This document shows, in pieces, positions 40,738 to 51,200 of a stretch of 64,000 nucleotides of DNA. This DNA comes from Nocardia uniformis NBRC 13702. GTDB lineage: Bacteria > Actinomycetota > Actinomycetes > Mycobacteriales > Mycobacteriaceae. The notes below the pieces were generated by a model. That model saw only the letters and a list, made by a program, of their open reading frames with translations. It ran no database searches and was not told where the DNA came from. The stretch's first letter is position 1. Every line of letters starts with the position of its first letter. A program made the translations under genes and the position numbers. The DNA is taken from contig NZ_BDCE01000057.1 in NCBI RefSeq assembly GCF_001613345.1, forward strand, positions 124,001 to 188,000, read 5' to 3'.

Positions 40738-42657
40738 GTGGCCGGACGACTCCCTGATCGTGATATCGCGGCGATTCGTGAACGCGTCCGGATCGAGGAT
40801 GTGGTCGGCGAATACGTCGCGCTGAAGTCTGCCGGTGCGCTGTCGATGAAGGGGCTGTGCCCGTTCCACGACGAGAAGTCGCCGTCCTTCCACGTGCGCC
40901 CCCAACACGGGCATTTCCACTGCTTCGGTTGCGGTGAGGGCGGCGATGTTTTCGCCTTCCTGCAGAAGATCGAGCACATCGGATTCGTCGAAGCCGTCGA
41001 GCAGATGGCCGACCGGCTCAACTACAAGATCAACTATGAGGGTGGCGGCACCTCGGTGCAGCGCGATCGCGGCACCCGCTCCCGCCTGGTCGCCGCCAAT
41101 GCCGCCGCGCAGGAGTTCTATGCCGCGCAGCTAGAGACGGCCGAGGCCGAGACGGCGCGCCAATACCTCACCGAACGCAATTTCGACGCGCCCGCCGCCC
41201 GCCAATTCGGCTGTGGCTACGCGCCCGCTGGCTGGGACTCCCTGACAAAGCACCTGCTACGCAAGGGTTTCGAGTTCAAAGAGCTGGAGGCCGCGGGCCT
41301 GTCCAGGCAGGGGCGGCAGGGACCGATCGACCGCTTCCACCGTCGGCTGCTGTGGCCCATCCGCAATCTCAGCGGCGATGTGATCGGCTTCGGCGCGCGC
41401 CGTCTCTTCGACGACGACCAGATGACGGCCAAATACATCAATACGCCGGAAACGGTGCTGTACAAGAAGTCTCAGGTGCTCTTCGGCCTCGACTACGCCA
41501 AGCGGGAGATCGCCAAGGGGCATCAGGCGGTCGTGGTCGAGGGCTACACCGATGTCATGGCCATGCACCTGGCGGGCGTGAAAACCGCTGTGGCGTCCTG
41601 CGGTACGGCCTTCGGCGAAGAACACCTCGCCATTCTGAGACGGCTGCTCATGGACGATAACTTCTGGCGCGGCGAGATCATCTACACCTTCGACGGCGAC
41701 GCGGCCGGTCAAGCAGCCGCATTGAAGGCCTTCAGCGGCGACCAGCGGCTGGCCGGACAGACCTACATCGCCGTCGCCCCCGACGGTATGGACCCGTGCG
41801 AGTTGCGCCAGAAGTCCGGTGACGGCTCGGTCCGCGACCTGGTGGCCCGTCGAGTCCCGTTGTACGAGTTCGTTATTCGCGGCCTGCTCGCCGAACACGA
41901 TCTGGATTCCGCCGAGGGGCAGGTGGAAGCGCTGCGCCGCGCCGTCCCCGTGGTCGCTCAGATCAAGGACAACGCCCTGCGCAAGGCCTACGCCACCAAA
42001 CTGTCGGGCTGGGTCGGCTGGGACGATATCCAGCAGGTGGTTCGCCGCGTCGGTGAGGAAGCCCGCAGAATGGGCCGCAGTGGCGGCACCCGCCCGGGCA
42101 TCCCGGAACGCGAAGCGGCCCAAGCGGTTACCGAACACCCCGCGGCCCGCCCCAACCCGCACGACCCGGCCCTGCTGCCGCAGCGCCAGTCCCTGGCCGC
42201 GGCGGTGCAGTACCCGGCACTGGCGGGGCCGCTGTTCGACTCGTTGGAAGTGGAAGCCTTCACGCACCCCGCCTACGTGGCCGTCCGCGCCGCCATTGCC
42301 GAAGCGGGTGGCGTTTCCAGCGGCGTCGGTGGCGCCGAATGGGTGAACGCGGTCGCCGACAACACCCCCGACCTCACCCTCCGCGCCCTGGTCTCCGAGC
42401 TGGCCGCCGAGGCCCTCCCGGTGAAATCCGCGAATGATGTCCCGCGCTTCGTCACCGGCGTGCTCGCCCGCACCCAGGAAGCCTGGGTCGGCCGCCAGAT
42501 CGCCACCCTGAAGTCCAAACTCCAGCGCATCTCCTACTCCGACGACCCCGAAACGTACACCGCCCTATTCGGCGATCTGGTCGCACTGGAGCAGTATCGG
42601 AAGAGCCTGCTGACCCAGGCAATGGGGAACTCGGACGATTTCAAGACTGGTAGCTGA
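40738..42657 (+). CDS. dnaG: DNA primase
   Basis: Makes RNA primers for replication. The zinc-binding domain has Cys41, His44, Cys62 and Cys65 (CPFHDEKSPSFHV ... FHCFGC). The TOPRIM domain shows the Glu of VVVEGYTDVMAMH near residue 265 and the D-x-D of YTFDGDAAGQAA near 320. The C-terminal helicase-interaction region follows a Pro-rich linker near 460. 639 residues is the expected length. Confidence 0.96.
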   Translation: MAGRLPDRDIAAIRERVRIEDVVGEYVALKSAGALSMKGLCPFHDEKSPSFHVRPQHGHFHCFGCGEGGDVFAFLQKIEHIGFVEAVEQMADRLNYKINYEGGGTSVQRDRGTRSRLVAANAAAQEFYAAQLETAEAETARQYLTERNFDAPAARQFGCGYAPAGWDSLTKHLLRKGFEFKELEAAGLSRQGRQGPIDRFHRRLLWPIRNLSGDVIGFGARRLFDDDQMTAKYINTPETVLYKKSQVLFGLDYAKREIAKGHQAVVVEGYTDVMAMHLAGVKTAVASCGTAFGEEHLAILRRLLMDDNFWRGEIIYTFDGDAAGQAAALKAFSGDQRLAGQTYIAVAPDGMDPCELRQKSGDGSVRDLVARRVPLYEFVIRGLLAEHDLDSAEGQVEALRRAVPVVAQIKDNALRKAYATKLSGWVGWDDIQQVVRRVGEEARRMGRSGGTRPGIPEREAAQAVTEHPAARPNPHDPALLPQRQSLAAAVQYPALAGPLFDSLEVEAFTHPAYVAVRAAIAEAGGVSSGVGGAEWVNAVADNTPDLTLRALVSELAAEALPVKSANDVPRFVTGVLARTQEAWVGRQIATLKSKLQRISYSDDPETYTALFGDLVALEQYRKSLLTQAMGNSDDFKTGS

Positions 42658-42893
42658 GCCGTCCGGCCCACTCGGCTACCTGTGTGCGCGGGCCACTTCG
42701 TCAGACGGCTCTGCGGAGTGCCCGCTGTAGGACCGAAACAGATTGTGCGGTCAACGTGTAACCCTCGGCTGCCTTCGCGAGGTGAGGGTCATGGGCGCAA
42801 AAGCACTGCCCGAGAGCATGGGTGAAGCCCCCTAGCGTGAGGGCTCAACCTCAAAGTGCTCCTGCCCTGCAAAGGCGCGACAGCGAAGCCGAG

Positions 42894-43139
42894 CTACCGG
42901 CGCAACTGATCGTGCGGCACCAGCACGGTGGTCCGCTCATCCAGCGGCACCATCGGCTCCAGCTTCTGCTGCGTGCTCAACTTGTCCGACAGCTTCTGCC
43001 GCCCGACCAGGACCAGCTTCCGTGTGACAGGACTCTCATTGATCGCCCGGGCAGTCTTGCTGATCTGTTCATACCGAACCCGTCCGGCCTTCGCGCCCAG
43101 CACATATCCAGCCGCGACACCGATGATCAACCGAAGCAT
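42894..43139 (-). CDS. YtxH-like small protein (Rv2342 position)
   Basis: An 81-residue protein. A short glycine-rich hydrophobic N-terminus (LRLIIGVAAGYVLGAKAGRVRYEQI) is followed by a basic, helical C-terminus, the YtxH-like pattern. It matches Rv2342 in size and in position between dnaG and tRNA-Asn. Function is unknown. The 236 bases separating it from dnaG hold nothing I recognise. Confidence 0.75.
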   Translation of the reverse strand: MLRLIIGVAAGYVLGAKAGRVRYEQISKTARAINESPVTRKLVLVGRQKLSDKLSTQQKLEPMVPLDERTTVLVPHDQLRR

Positions 43140-43256
43140 TACGAAGAGCTCCTCCCGTTTGCCTGTCCGCGCCTACATCCTGCCCGACACCGCCCCCACC
43201 TGTCGATCCGGCACCCCCACCCGCTCCCCGCACATGTCCGCAGGTAGGGGCGCGAT

Positions 43257-43286
43257 TTGGGATCTGGACAACACGTACGCTAAAGT
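43257..43286 (+). promoter_or_regulatory. Promoter of tRNA-Asn
   Basis: TTGGGA (43257-43262) and TAAAGT (43281-43286) are separated by 18 bases, in one of the few AT-rich patches, about 38 bases before the tRNA. Confidence 0.5.
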
Positions 43287-43323
43287 TTCAATCCGTTCGG
43301 CCAGCCAAATCCGAACAGCACAA

Positions 43324-43396
43324 TCCCCTATAGCTCAATTGGCAGAGCAGCCGACTGTTAATCGGCAGGTTTCTGGTTCGAGTCCAGATGGGGGAG
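43324..43396 (+). tRNA. asnT: tRNA-Asn (GTT)
   Basis: A 73-base cloverleaf. The acceptor stem pairs TCCCCTA with TGGGGGA, the D-loop region reads AGCTCAATTGGCAGAGCA, the anticodon loop CTGTTAA carries GTT, and the T-loop is GGTTCGAGTCC. The full CCA end is not encoded (only CA follows). The integrase gene of the adjoining mobile element begins 80 bases away, so the 3' part of this tRNA is the likely attachment site. Confidence 0.97.
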
Positions 43397-43400
43397 CATT

Positions 43401-43446
43401 GACCAGGGCGAACGTAATTGTTCGTTCCTGGTTTTTCCTTTTTGTG
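43401..43446 (+). terminator. Terminator after tRNA-Asn
   Basis: GACCAGGGCGAAC pairs imperfectly with GTTCGTTCCTGGTT around the loop GTAATT, followed by TTTTTCCTTTTT. It may be host- or element-derived because it lies just past the presumed integration point. Confidence 0.7.
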
Positions 43447-43475
43447 CCCGTGAGCGTCGCGGAAACGTCGCGCTA

Positions 43476-44705
43476 TCAGCTCGCGAGTCGGCCCAGCGTA
43501 CTGGTGAAGTCCGGGGCCTCGGTCGGCTGATCGATGTAGTGCCGCTTGGTGGTGGCGGTGTTCGCGTGCCCGAGCTGCTGGGCCGCTGCGCGAGCGCCGT
43601 GCTCCTGCGCCAGCATCGACGCCACCGTTTTACGGAATGTCTTCGGAGTGACCCACGCGAACTTCTCGCCACGTGCTTGACGCCACGATCGATTGAAGTT
43701 GTGCGGGTCCCAGATTCCGCCGTCCCGGTTCGGGAACACCAAATCCAGATCGTTCTTCACCGCTTTGGCCTTGACCTGCCGGAGTGTGTCCACGACGAAC
43801 GGCGGGAGAATCACCGTCCGGTACCCGGAATCGGTCTTGGTCCATTCCTGGCGGATCAGCCCCTTGCCTTCCTCCTTCTTGCCCTTGATCCGAATGATCG
43901 TGCCGGAGAACGTGAGTCGTGGCGGCGTGGCATCGAGCTCAACGTCGCACCAGCGCAACGCCAGTGCTTCGCCGGGACGGGGCCCGGTGCCCAGCTCGAC
44001 GTCGGCGACATCCAGGACCAGAGGGTTGCGTTTGGGGCCGCTCGTGTGCGCGGGTGTGCCGTCGATCTCCTTGCCCGCCAACCAGGTTGCGAGTTGCTCC
44101 CGGAGCTCGGTCAGCGTCTCCAGGTCGGCCGCCCGTGGCTTCTGGCGCTTGCGGGGAAGGTCGGCCACTTCCCGCACCGGATTCTGATCGATGGCGTCAT
44201 GGCGGGCCGCCATGCTCATCATCTCCGACAGGATGACTCGCTGCCGACGTGCTTTTTCTCGGTGGCCGTTGAGCATGATCCGCTTGAGGTGGGCGTCGAT
44301 GCGTGAGGTGGTCGCCTCCCACACTCGCAGTCCTCCCAACGCGGACTTGATCTTGATGGTGTCTTTGCTTGCCCGCTTGTCGTCCGACACCTCGATCTCC
44401 GAGCGGTACAGATCCAGCGATTGCTCGGTCACGCCTTCCTGCATTGCCTTCTCGGCCAGCCAGAGGTCAGCCAGTTCGGACAACTTGGTATCGCGGGTGA
44501 TCAGCCCGCCGCGGCCGCCATCCCGCTCCTTCAGTGCTTCGCGCAGGATGTCCTCGGCCTTGCCCTTGGTCGGACCGTACTTGTTCACACCACGCGTGAT
44601 CCCGTCGTGGTCGCGATATCGGGTGTAGGCGCGCCAACTGCCGTTCGACTGCTTCTTGGTGGTGATCCGACCGTAGGTTCCGATCGGGAGTGATTGTCTG
44701 GCCAT
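43476..44705 (-). CDS. int: Tyrosine recombinase (integrase)
   Basis: A 409-residue phage-type integrase that inserts and excises the element. An N-terminal SAM-like core-binding region (LADLWLAEKAMQEGVTEQSL) precedes the catalytic domain: Arg in GTGPRPGEALAL, the second box TPKTFRKTVASML with Arg, His in LGHANTATT and the nucleophile Tyr in KRHYIDQP. The usual first His of the H-x-x-R box is Lys here. The start codon overlaps the excisionase stop by one base. Confidence 0.93.
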   Translation of the reverse strand: MARQSLPIGTYGRITTKKQSNGSWRAYTRYRDHDGITRGVNKYGPTKGKAEDILREALKERDGGRGGLITRDTKLSELADLWLAEKAMQEGVTEQSLDLYRSEIEVSDDKRASKDTIKIKSALGGLRVWEATTSRIDAHLKRIMLNGHREKARRQRVILSEMMSMAARHDAIDQNPVREVADLPRKRQKPRAADLETLTELREQLATWLAGKEIDGTPAHTSGPKRNPLVLDVADVELGTGPRPGEALALRWCDVELDATPPRLTFSGTIIRIKGKKEEGKGLIRQEWTKTDSGYRTVILPPFVVDTLRQVKAKAVKNDLDLVFPNRDGGIWDPHNFNRSWRQARGEKFAWVTPKTFRKTVASMLAQEHGARAAAQQLGHANTATTKRHYIDQPTEAPDFTSTLGRLAS

Positions 44706-44953
44706 CAGGTTCCTGTTCTCTCATCGGATTGAGGATTGTGGAAGCAGATCTGGGATCCGCCCCCGTGCGCGAGCCGCTCTGCCTCCCAGGCAAGGAGGTC
44801 GTCGAGCTTGTAGCGGCGGAACCGGCCGATCCTGGCGAATCTTGGCCCGCGATGGCCCGAAGCCCATACGGCGAGCGTCTTTTCGGGGATCTTCAAGCGC
44901 CGGGCAACTTCCTCAGTGCTGAGCCAGGTGTCATTGCCGGTGTCCATGGCCAA
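44705..44953 (-). CDS. xis: Excisionase-type helix-turn-helix protein
   Basis: An 82-residue MerR-like/excisionase HTH protein: WLSTEEVARRLKIPEKTLAVW followed by the wing FARIGRFRRYKLDDLLAWE. It lies directly upstream of and overlaps the integrase gene, the usual xis-int arrangement, and probably bends DNA to favour excision. Confidence 0.85.
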   Translation of the reverse strand: MAMDTGNDTWLSTEEVARRLKIPEKTLAVWASGHRGPRFARIGRFRRYKLDDLLAWEAERLAHGGGSQICFHNPQSDERTGT

Positions 44954-45173
44954 CCTTCCGGGGCGTGGGGCCGACTTTCAAGATCTCTTCGTTTGCTGCT
45001 GATTTGCCATGATGTTGTCGGCCTGTCCGCGCGCTGGGCTTTGCAGTGCTCTGGATGGACCCGGTGTCCTGTTCGGCCACCTCACGCCGAACACATGCAG
45101 CGATGAACAGCCGCTCGCTCTTGGATGTGCCGCGCGTCCCCCTGCGGTAATTGATTCGACCTGTTTTCGACAT
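44931..45173 (-). CDS. Small basic protein of unknown function
   Basis: An 80-residue protein, rich in Arg, Lys and Gly, starting 8 bases after AAGGAGG, one of the strongest ribosome sites in the window. It overlaps the start of xis by 23 bases and is probably cotranscribed with xis-int. No family is recognised; the charge suggests nucleic-acid binding (inference). Confidence 0.6.
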   Translation of the reverse strand: MSKTGRINYRRGTRGTSKSERLFIAACVRREVAEQDTGSIQSTAKPSARTGRQHHGKSAANEEILKVGPTPRKVGHGHRQ

Positions 45174-45221
45174 CTCTACGCCTCCTTCTGGAATGGCTAT
45201 CAGCCGGTGGATTGCTCTCAG

Positions 45222-48200
45222 CTACTCGATCTCCAGCTCCTTTTCCTGGCTCGATGTGATCGGATGGATTGCTGGAGTGGCTTTTTCGACACCTGCATTC
45301 GTATTTCCTTGCGGTGTCGCCGTGGTGATCAGACCGCGGATTTCGGCCCCGACGGTCGCAGCGACTACCCCAGCGTCGCTGGCGCACGAATGCTCCTCCT
45401 CCTGCTGTTGAAGGCGTTCCAGGTGTGCGTCCTGTTCGCGTTTGCGCATGAGGGCGCGAACCTGGTCGGGGTTGTCGTAGCCGAGGTGACGGCAGAAGGC
45501 CGGGGTGGCGTTGAGCATGAGGCTCCAGCCGCGGCGCCGGCTTCTGGCAGCGAGGCGGTCGTCGAGAGCACGGCGGCGGGCGAGGGCTTCCGGGCTGGTG
45601 GCTTCGTTGCGCAGATCGCGTTCGAGGGCATCGAGTTCGACGTGGAGCTGCTTGAGTTCAGGCCGGCGGGTGAACTCGGGTGCGGGTTCGGTTTCCAGCT
45701 GGTGCAGGCGGTTTCGGTCGCGGTTGAGGTCCCAGCGTCGGTTGTCGAGGGCCTTCGGGAGGTCGGCGATGAGGTTCTCGACGCGGGTCATGATGCCGGA
45801 TGCCAGCCGCGCCTGAGCCGCGTCGTGCTCGGCGGGGCTCATCGCGGCGGTCTTCAGGGTGTCCAGGTATAAGGATTCGTGCTCGATCGTTTTGAGGACC
45901 GGCAGCCCGAAGGGTTTGACGTGGAGCAGCGAATCGCTGGCGTTGTAGCGGACTTCGACCTCGACACCGGAGACTGCGCCGATGGTGATGGCCTCATCGG
46001 TCGGACGCGACCGTAGCCGCAAGGCGGCGTCACGGAGCGCGTCTATCAGCGCGGCGGATGCCTCCGGCCGCTCGTCGTAGCTGGTGTCACCGATCACGAC
46101 CGGTGGTTTGGTGTCGGTCTCCTGTTGGCAGTCGAGCAGGACAGTGATGTTTTCGAGTTCGAACACGGCCTTCTCGTGCGCGGGGATCGCGGCACGCAGG
46201 GCGATGAGTTCGCGTTCGCGGCTGCGGGTTGCGGCGAAGTAGGAGTCTTGTTCGATTTGCAGTTCGCCGATGAGTTGTTCGAGTTCGATGCGGCGCACGT
46301 AGCGTTGGTCGCCGGTGGCGACGGCTTTGATCATGGCGGCGTTCTCGGCGAGGTCGTCGGCACCGAGGTCGGGCACGCGGCGGGCGGACCGGTCGGCGCG
46401 GCGGTATTGATCGATGAAGTGGGCTTTGCGTTCGACGGTCTGCCACATGTAGATGTCGAAGGTCTTCTCCGCGACGTAGCAGAAGATGTCCACGATCGGG
46501 TTCTGGTTGCCCTGCCGCACGATTCGGCCTTCGCGCTGTTCGAGATCGGCGGGGCGCCATGGCACGTCGACGTGATGCAGTGCGACAGCGCGGGTTTGGA
46601 TATTCGCGCCGGTGCCCATCTTCTCCGTCGAGCCGAGCAGGACAGCGATCTTGCCGCTGCGGCATTCGGTGAAGAGCTGAGTCTTGGCGGCGGGGCCGGG
46701 GTAGTCGTGGATGAACGCGATCCGTTCGGCGGGGATACCACCGGCGATGAGTTCATGTCGGAGGGCGTCGTAGATGCTCCAGGTCGAGTGGTCGGTCTTG
46801 GGGGTGGCGCGGTCGCAGAACACGATCTGCAAGCCACCGCGGATCGGGGACGGTTCGTCGGTTTCCGGATCGAGGTAGACGTTGTCCTTGGTAGCGGCGT
46901 AGGTGGCGAGGATGCGTTCGGCGACGACGGTGGAGCGCAGTCGGCCGAGCTCGCTCGTGTCGGGGGCACGTAGATGGGCGGTGCGAGGGTCCAGGGTTGC
47001 GTTGCGGCCGTCGGTGGCGACTTTGAGCGGGTTGTCGATATCGGGTCGCTTGGGGTCGAACCTGTCGGCACGGAATCCGAGATCGGTGATGAAGTCGGCG
47101 ACCTCTTGCGGCGGCTCGAACGACACGACGGTGCGTTCGCCGCTGCGGAGTTCGGGCAGGGTCGCCGGGATCTGGTCGCGGCTCACCGAGTCGGTGAAGG
47201 CGCTGGTCATGGCGATAAGGTCGCCGACATTGACGAACTCGGCGACGCGAGTTTTGGGTTGGAAGCGGGTTCCGGAGGAGTTGAGCTCGATGGTTTCGCG
47301 GGTGGCGGTGAATGCGCCGCCCCACGAGTCGAGGTGCTCGACTCCGGCGTCGCGCAATAGGTCTGGGCGTAGGTAGCGGTTCATCACCCACAGCTCCGAC
47401 AGGGAGTTCGACAGCGGGGTGCCGGTGGCGAAGGTGGCGACTCGTTCGATGTAGGCGTCCTCGGGGATATCTGCGGCGGTGGCTTCGCGGCGGCGTTTTC
47501 CGCGCAGGTATTCCAGCTTGAGGAGTAGGTCTTGGGCTTGCTGACTGCCTGGGGCGCAGGCGAGTTCGTCGATGTTGGACACGCGCAGCAGGTTCTTGAA
47601 AGCATGGGCTTCGTCGACGAACAGGTAGTCGCAGCCGGAGGCTTCGAATCCGAGTCCGGAGTCCGACTTGATCTCGGCCAGTAGCTTTTTCAGCTGGTTG
47701 GTGGCGGTCTTCAACCGGAGTTCGAGGATCTTGACGGCCTTCTTGCCGGACAAGACTCCGAGCGCGTCGGTAAGTTCGTCGATCTGTTCCTGGTAGTAGG
47801 CGGTGCGGGTCTGCGCCGAGACCGGCATGAGCTTGAACGAACTCATGGGCACGATCACCACATCCCAGTCCTGGGCTGTGGATTGGGCGATGAGGCGCTG
47901 GCGGGATTCTCGATCGGTGCCCGCGGTCCCGGCGAGGATCTTCGCGCCCGGATACCACTGGGCGGCTTCGCGCGCCATCTGCGCGATGAGGTGATTCGGG
48001 ACAACGATCCACGGCTGACGCGCGAGGCCGAGGCGTCGCAGCTCCATCGCGGCCATGATCATCGTGCCGGTCTTGCCCGCCCCAACCACATGATCGAGCA
48101 GGACGGTGGGTTCGGAGATGATGCGCGCCACCGCGTTCCGCTGATACGGGTACGGCGCGTAGTGCACACCGAGGCCGGGTAGTCGCAGGTGGGAGCCGTC

Positions 48201-51200
48201 GAATTCGGGGGCGACGATGGTGTTGAACAGTTCGTTATAGCGGTCGATTAGTCGTTCGCGGCGGGCGGGATCGCTTTGCAGCGCCCACATTTCGAATTCG
48301 GTCGCCAACCGTCGCGCTTTGGCTTGTGCGGCGCGGGTCGCGCGGCTGTGGAGTTTGTCGCCTCCGGTGGCGGCGTGGAAGTCCTTGGACTTGTTGATCT
48401 GGATGGGTTTGGAGTTGCACAGCGAGGTCAGGATCTCGATGTGGTCGCAGTTGCGGCCTGCGACACCGGAGTGGGCGACGCCGAGTTCGTCGGCGTGGGG
48501 GTCGTCGAAGTTGTAGCCGCCGTCCTGGTTCGGGTAGATCTTTGGTGCCAGGCCCCATTTCTCCAGGTCCGATTGCCAGTCGTCGTACTCGGGGACGTCG
48601 ATCACCCATTCCCCGGCGACACGTTCGACGAGCACCTGGTGTCCGGCGGGGATGCTGAAGGTCTCGCGGATGAACGCCGCGTATTCCTGCGGTGGCACCC
48701 ACACCGCGCCGAGTCGGATGTCGACATCGGTGCGCCGTTGCGGCAGTACGGCGGTGAGCGCTTCGATATTGGCGCGATACCGCGGGTCGGTCTCGGCGCG
48801 TGTGGTGGCGGCTCGTAGCTTCGTGTGGACGTTGCCGGAGAGGTAGGACGCGGCGCTGATCCAGGTGTCGGGGTCGCCGATGGATCGGAATGCCAGCGTC
48901 GCGGCGACCAGCTGCTGCTCGGTGTCGTCGGTTGAGACCGCGAGCAGCCGGGCGATGCGTGGGACATCGATGACGCCGGTCTCGTCCAGGCTTACCGCGA
49001 CTGCGTCCTCGATGGTGGTGGCCCGCGTGATCGGTTGTGCCGCAGTGGCGATGACATCGCTGGTGAACAGCGGCCCCTTGATCGCGCGCCCGGATTCCTC
49101 GTCGAAGACCTCCAGAGCGAAGACCAACGCGATCGTGGGATCGTTGCGCAGAACCCCTTCCAGGTGCGTTTGCTTTTTGAACGGTTCGCGCTCGGGCTCC
49201 CACGCCTGTTCGGTGATGCGTTCGAGAACGTCATCGGGAACTGGACCGGAGTAGGGGTGCCCGCGTTCGCCTTGTTCGGCGCGCCATGCCGCGACTGCGG
49301 TATCGACGCGTTCCCTGTGCCGCTGTTCGGTGACTGGTGGCGGTTCGATCCAGGTGAACCGGTTGATGAAGCCGTAGGTGGTCAGGTAGCGGTCGTAGTG
49401 ACGGTTTAGCTCGCCTCGCAGTGCGGAGCGTTCGGTGTGGTCGCGGCCTTCCAGTTGGGCTTGCACGAGTGTGGCGGCGACATCGCGCAGTCCGAGCAGT
49501 TCACGCCATTCGGCGATGCGTCGTTTGGCGCGGACTGGAGCCTCGGTCCAGTTGGTGCCGGTGTACACCTCGATCCGCCCGAGGTTCTTGTTCCACCGCA
49601 GCGTGTCGACGGCGACTTCGACGCTTTCACCGACCGGGGTCACCAAACCCGCACCGAAGGCATCGGGGCTGGCGATGACGGTGGACTCCGGTGTCGCGGT
49701 CAACCCCAGGTCCGCGTCCAGGGCGTTGTCCACGATGCGGGTCAATCGCCCGGTTACCAGCCGCGCCAGCTCTTCTCCGACGGGGCCTTCCACGTCGAGG
49801 GCGTCGCGGTTGTATTGCCGCTGACGCCAGCACAATTCGCCGAGTATGTGATCCGGGTGGGCGAGGAAGTACTTGTTGAGTTCGGTCTCGCGTCGATACC
49901 CGTGCTCGTCGCGGACAGTGGTCATGCCCGATTGCAGATACAGGCGGGTATCGGTGGTGGGTTCGCGGCCGGGCTCACGGACTCGCCAGATCAGTAGATC
50001 CTGCACCACCCCGGTTCCCGCGACGCGCTGGAATGCCTTGGCTGGCAGTCGGATCGCGCCGACTAGATCCGCGCGGGAAGCCATTTGCTCGCGCGCGGTG
50101 GTGTCTCGGGTTTCGCTGGTGAAGTGCGAGGTCAGGACAGCGACGTAGCCGCCGACACCGACCAGGTCGAGGGATTTGACGAGGAAGTGGTTGTGGATGG
50201 AGAAGTTGGCGGCGTTGTGGATGGGGTCGTAGAGGCGGGTTTTACCGAAGGGCACGTTGCCGATCGCGGCGGTGAACGCGCCCGCTTCCACGCGGGTGTC
50301 TTCGAAGCCTTCGCAGCGGATCTGCGCCGAGGGATACAGCGCCGCCGCCGCGCGGGCAGTGGTCGGATCGCACTCCACCCCGACCATGACCGCTTCGGGT
50401 GGGGCTTGACCAATGAAAACGCCTGAGCCGCAGCCTGGTTCGAGGACGCGGCCACCGGCGAAACCCGCGCGTTGCATGGCATCCCAGATCGCCTGGGAAA
50501 CAGCGGGATCGGTGTAGTGGGCGTTGAGTGTGCTCGCTCGGGCGTGCGCCCATTCGCTGGTGTCGAGGAGTTTGGACAGCCTGGAGTGTTCGGTGGCCCA
50601 TTCGGGGGCGTCGGTGAAAATCCCCGGCAGCGCACCCCATCCGGACCACGCCGCGATCACCTGCTGTTCCTCGGGAGTCGCATACCTGTCCTCGGCGTCG
50701 AGAACACGCAAGACCTCGATCGTCCGCAGATTGGCGTGTGCGCGTTCGAGTTCCTGCGAGGGCACCCAGAGCTGGGTTCCCGGCACGAAATCCACGGGGG
50801 CGGGGAGAGCAGCATCCTGGGTGGCGTCCGCAGCCGGCTCGGGCACGGAGGCTGCCTCCGGCTCTTGGGACACACGACCCGACTCGGGGCGCGTGGTGAT
50901 GGATCGCTCTACCGGAATGGCTATTTCGACTGTTGGTCGAGAAGCCTCGTTCGTAGAACCCGTGATCTGGGCGCCGGATTGTTCGACTCCCGGCAGTTGG
51001 GTTCCCCTGGAGATCGAGGACCGTTGTTGCTGGCTATCTGCGGCTGCTTCCTGCCATCCGCGCAGATAGTCGTTGAGTAGCTGGATGATCCGATCAGGAC
51101 CGACGTGTAGGCGCACCAATTCCGCCGCCACTGCGGGGTCGATGGGTTCGGCAGTGTTCGTGCGTCCGGCTCGGTAGGCGTCGCGGCCGAGAACTGCGAA

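Noticed and set aside
45082..45387. 101-codon frame between the small basic gene and the helicase end
   Set aside because: Overlaps the helicase C-terminus in another frame and lacks a ribosome site.
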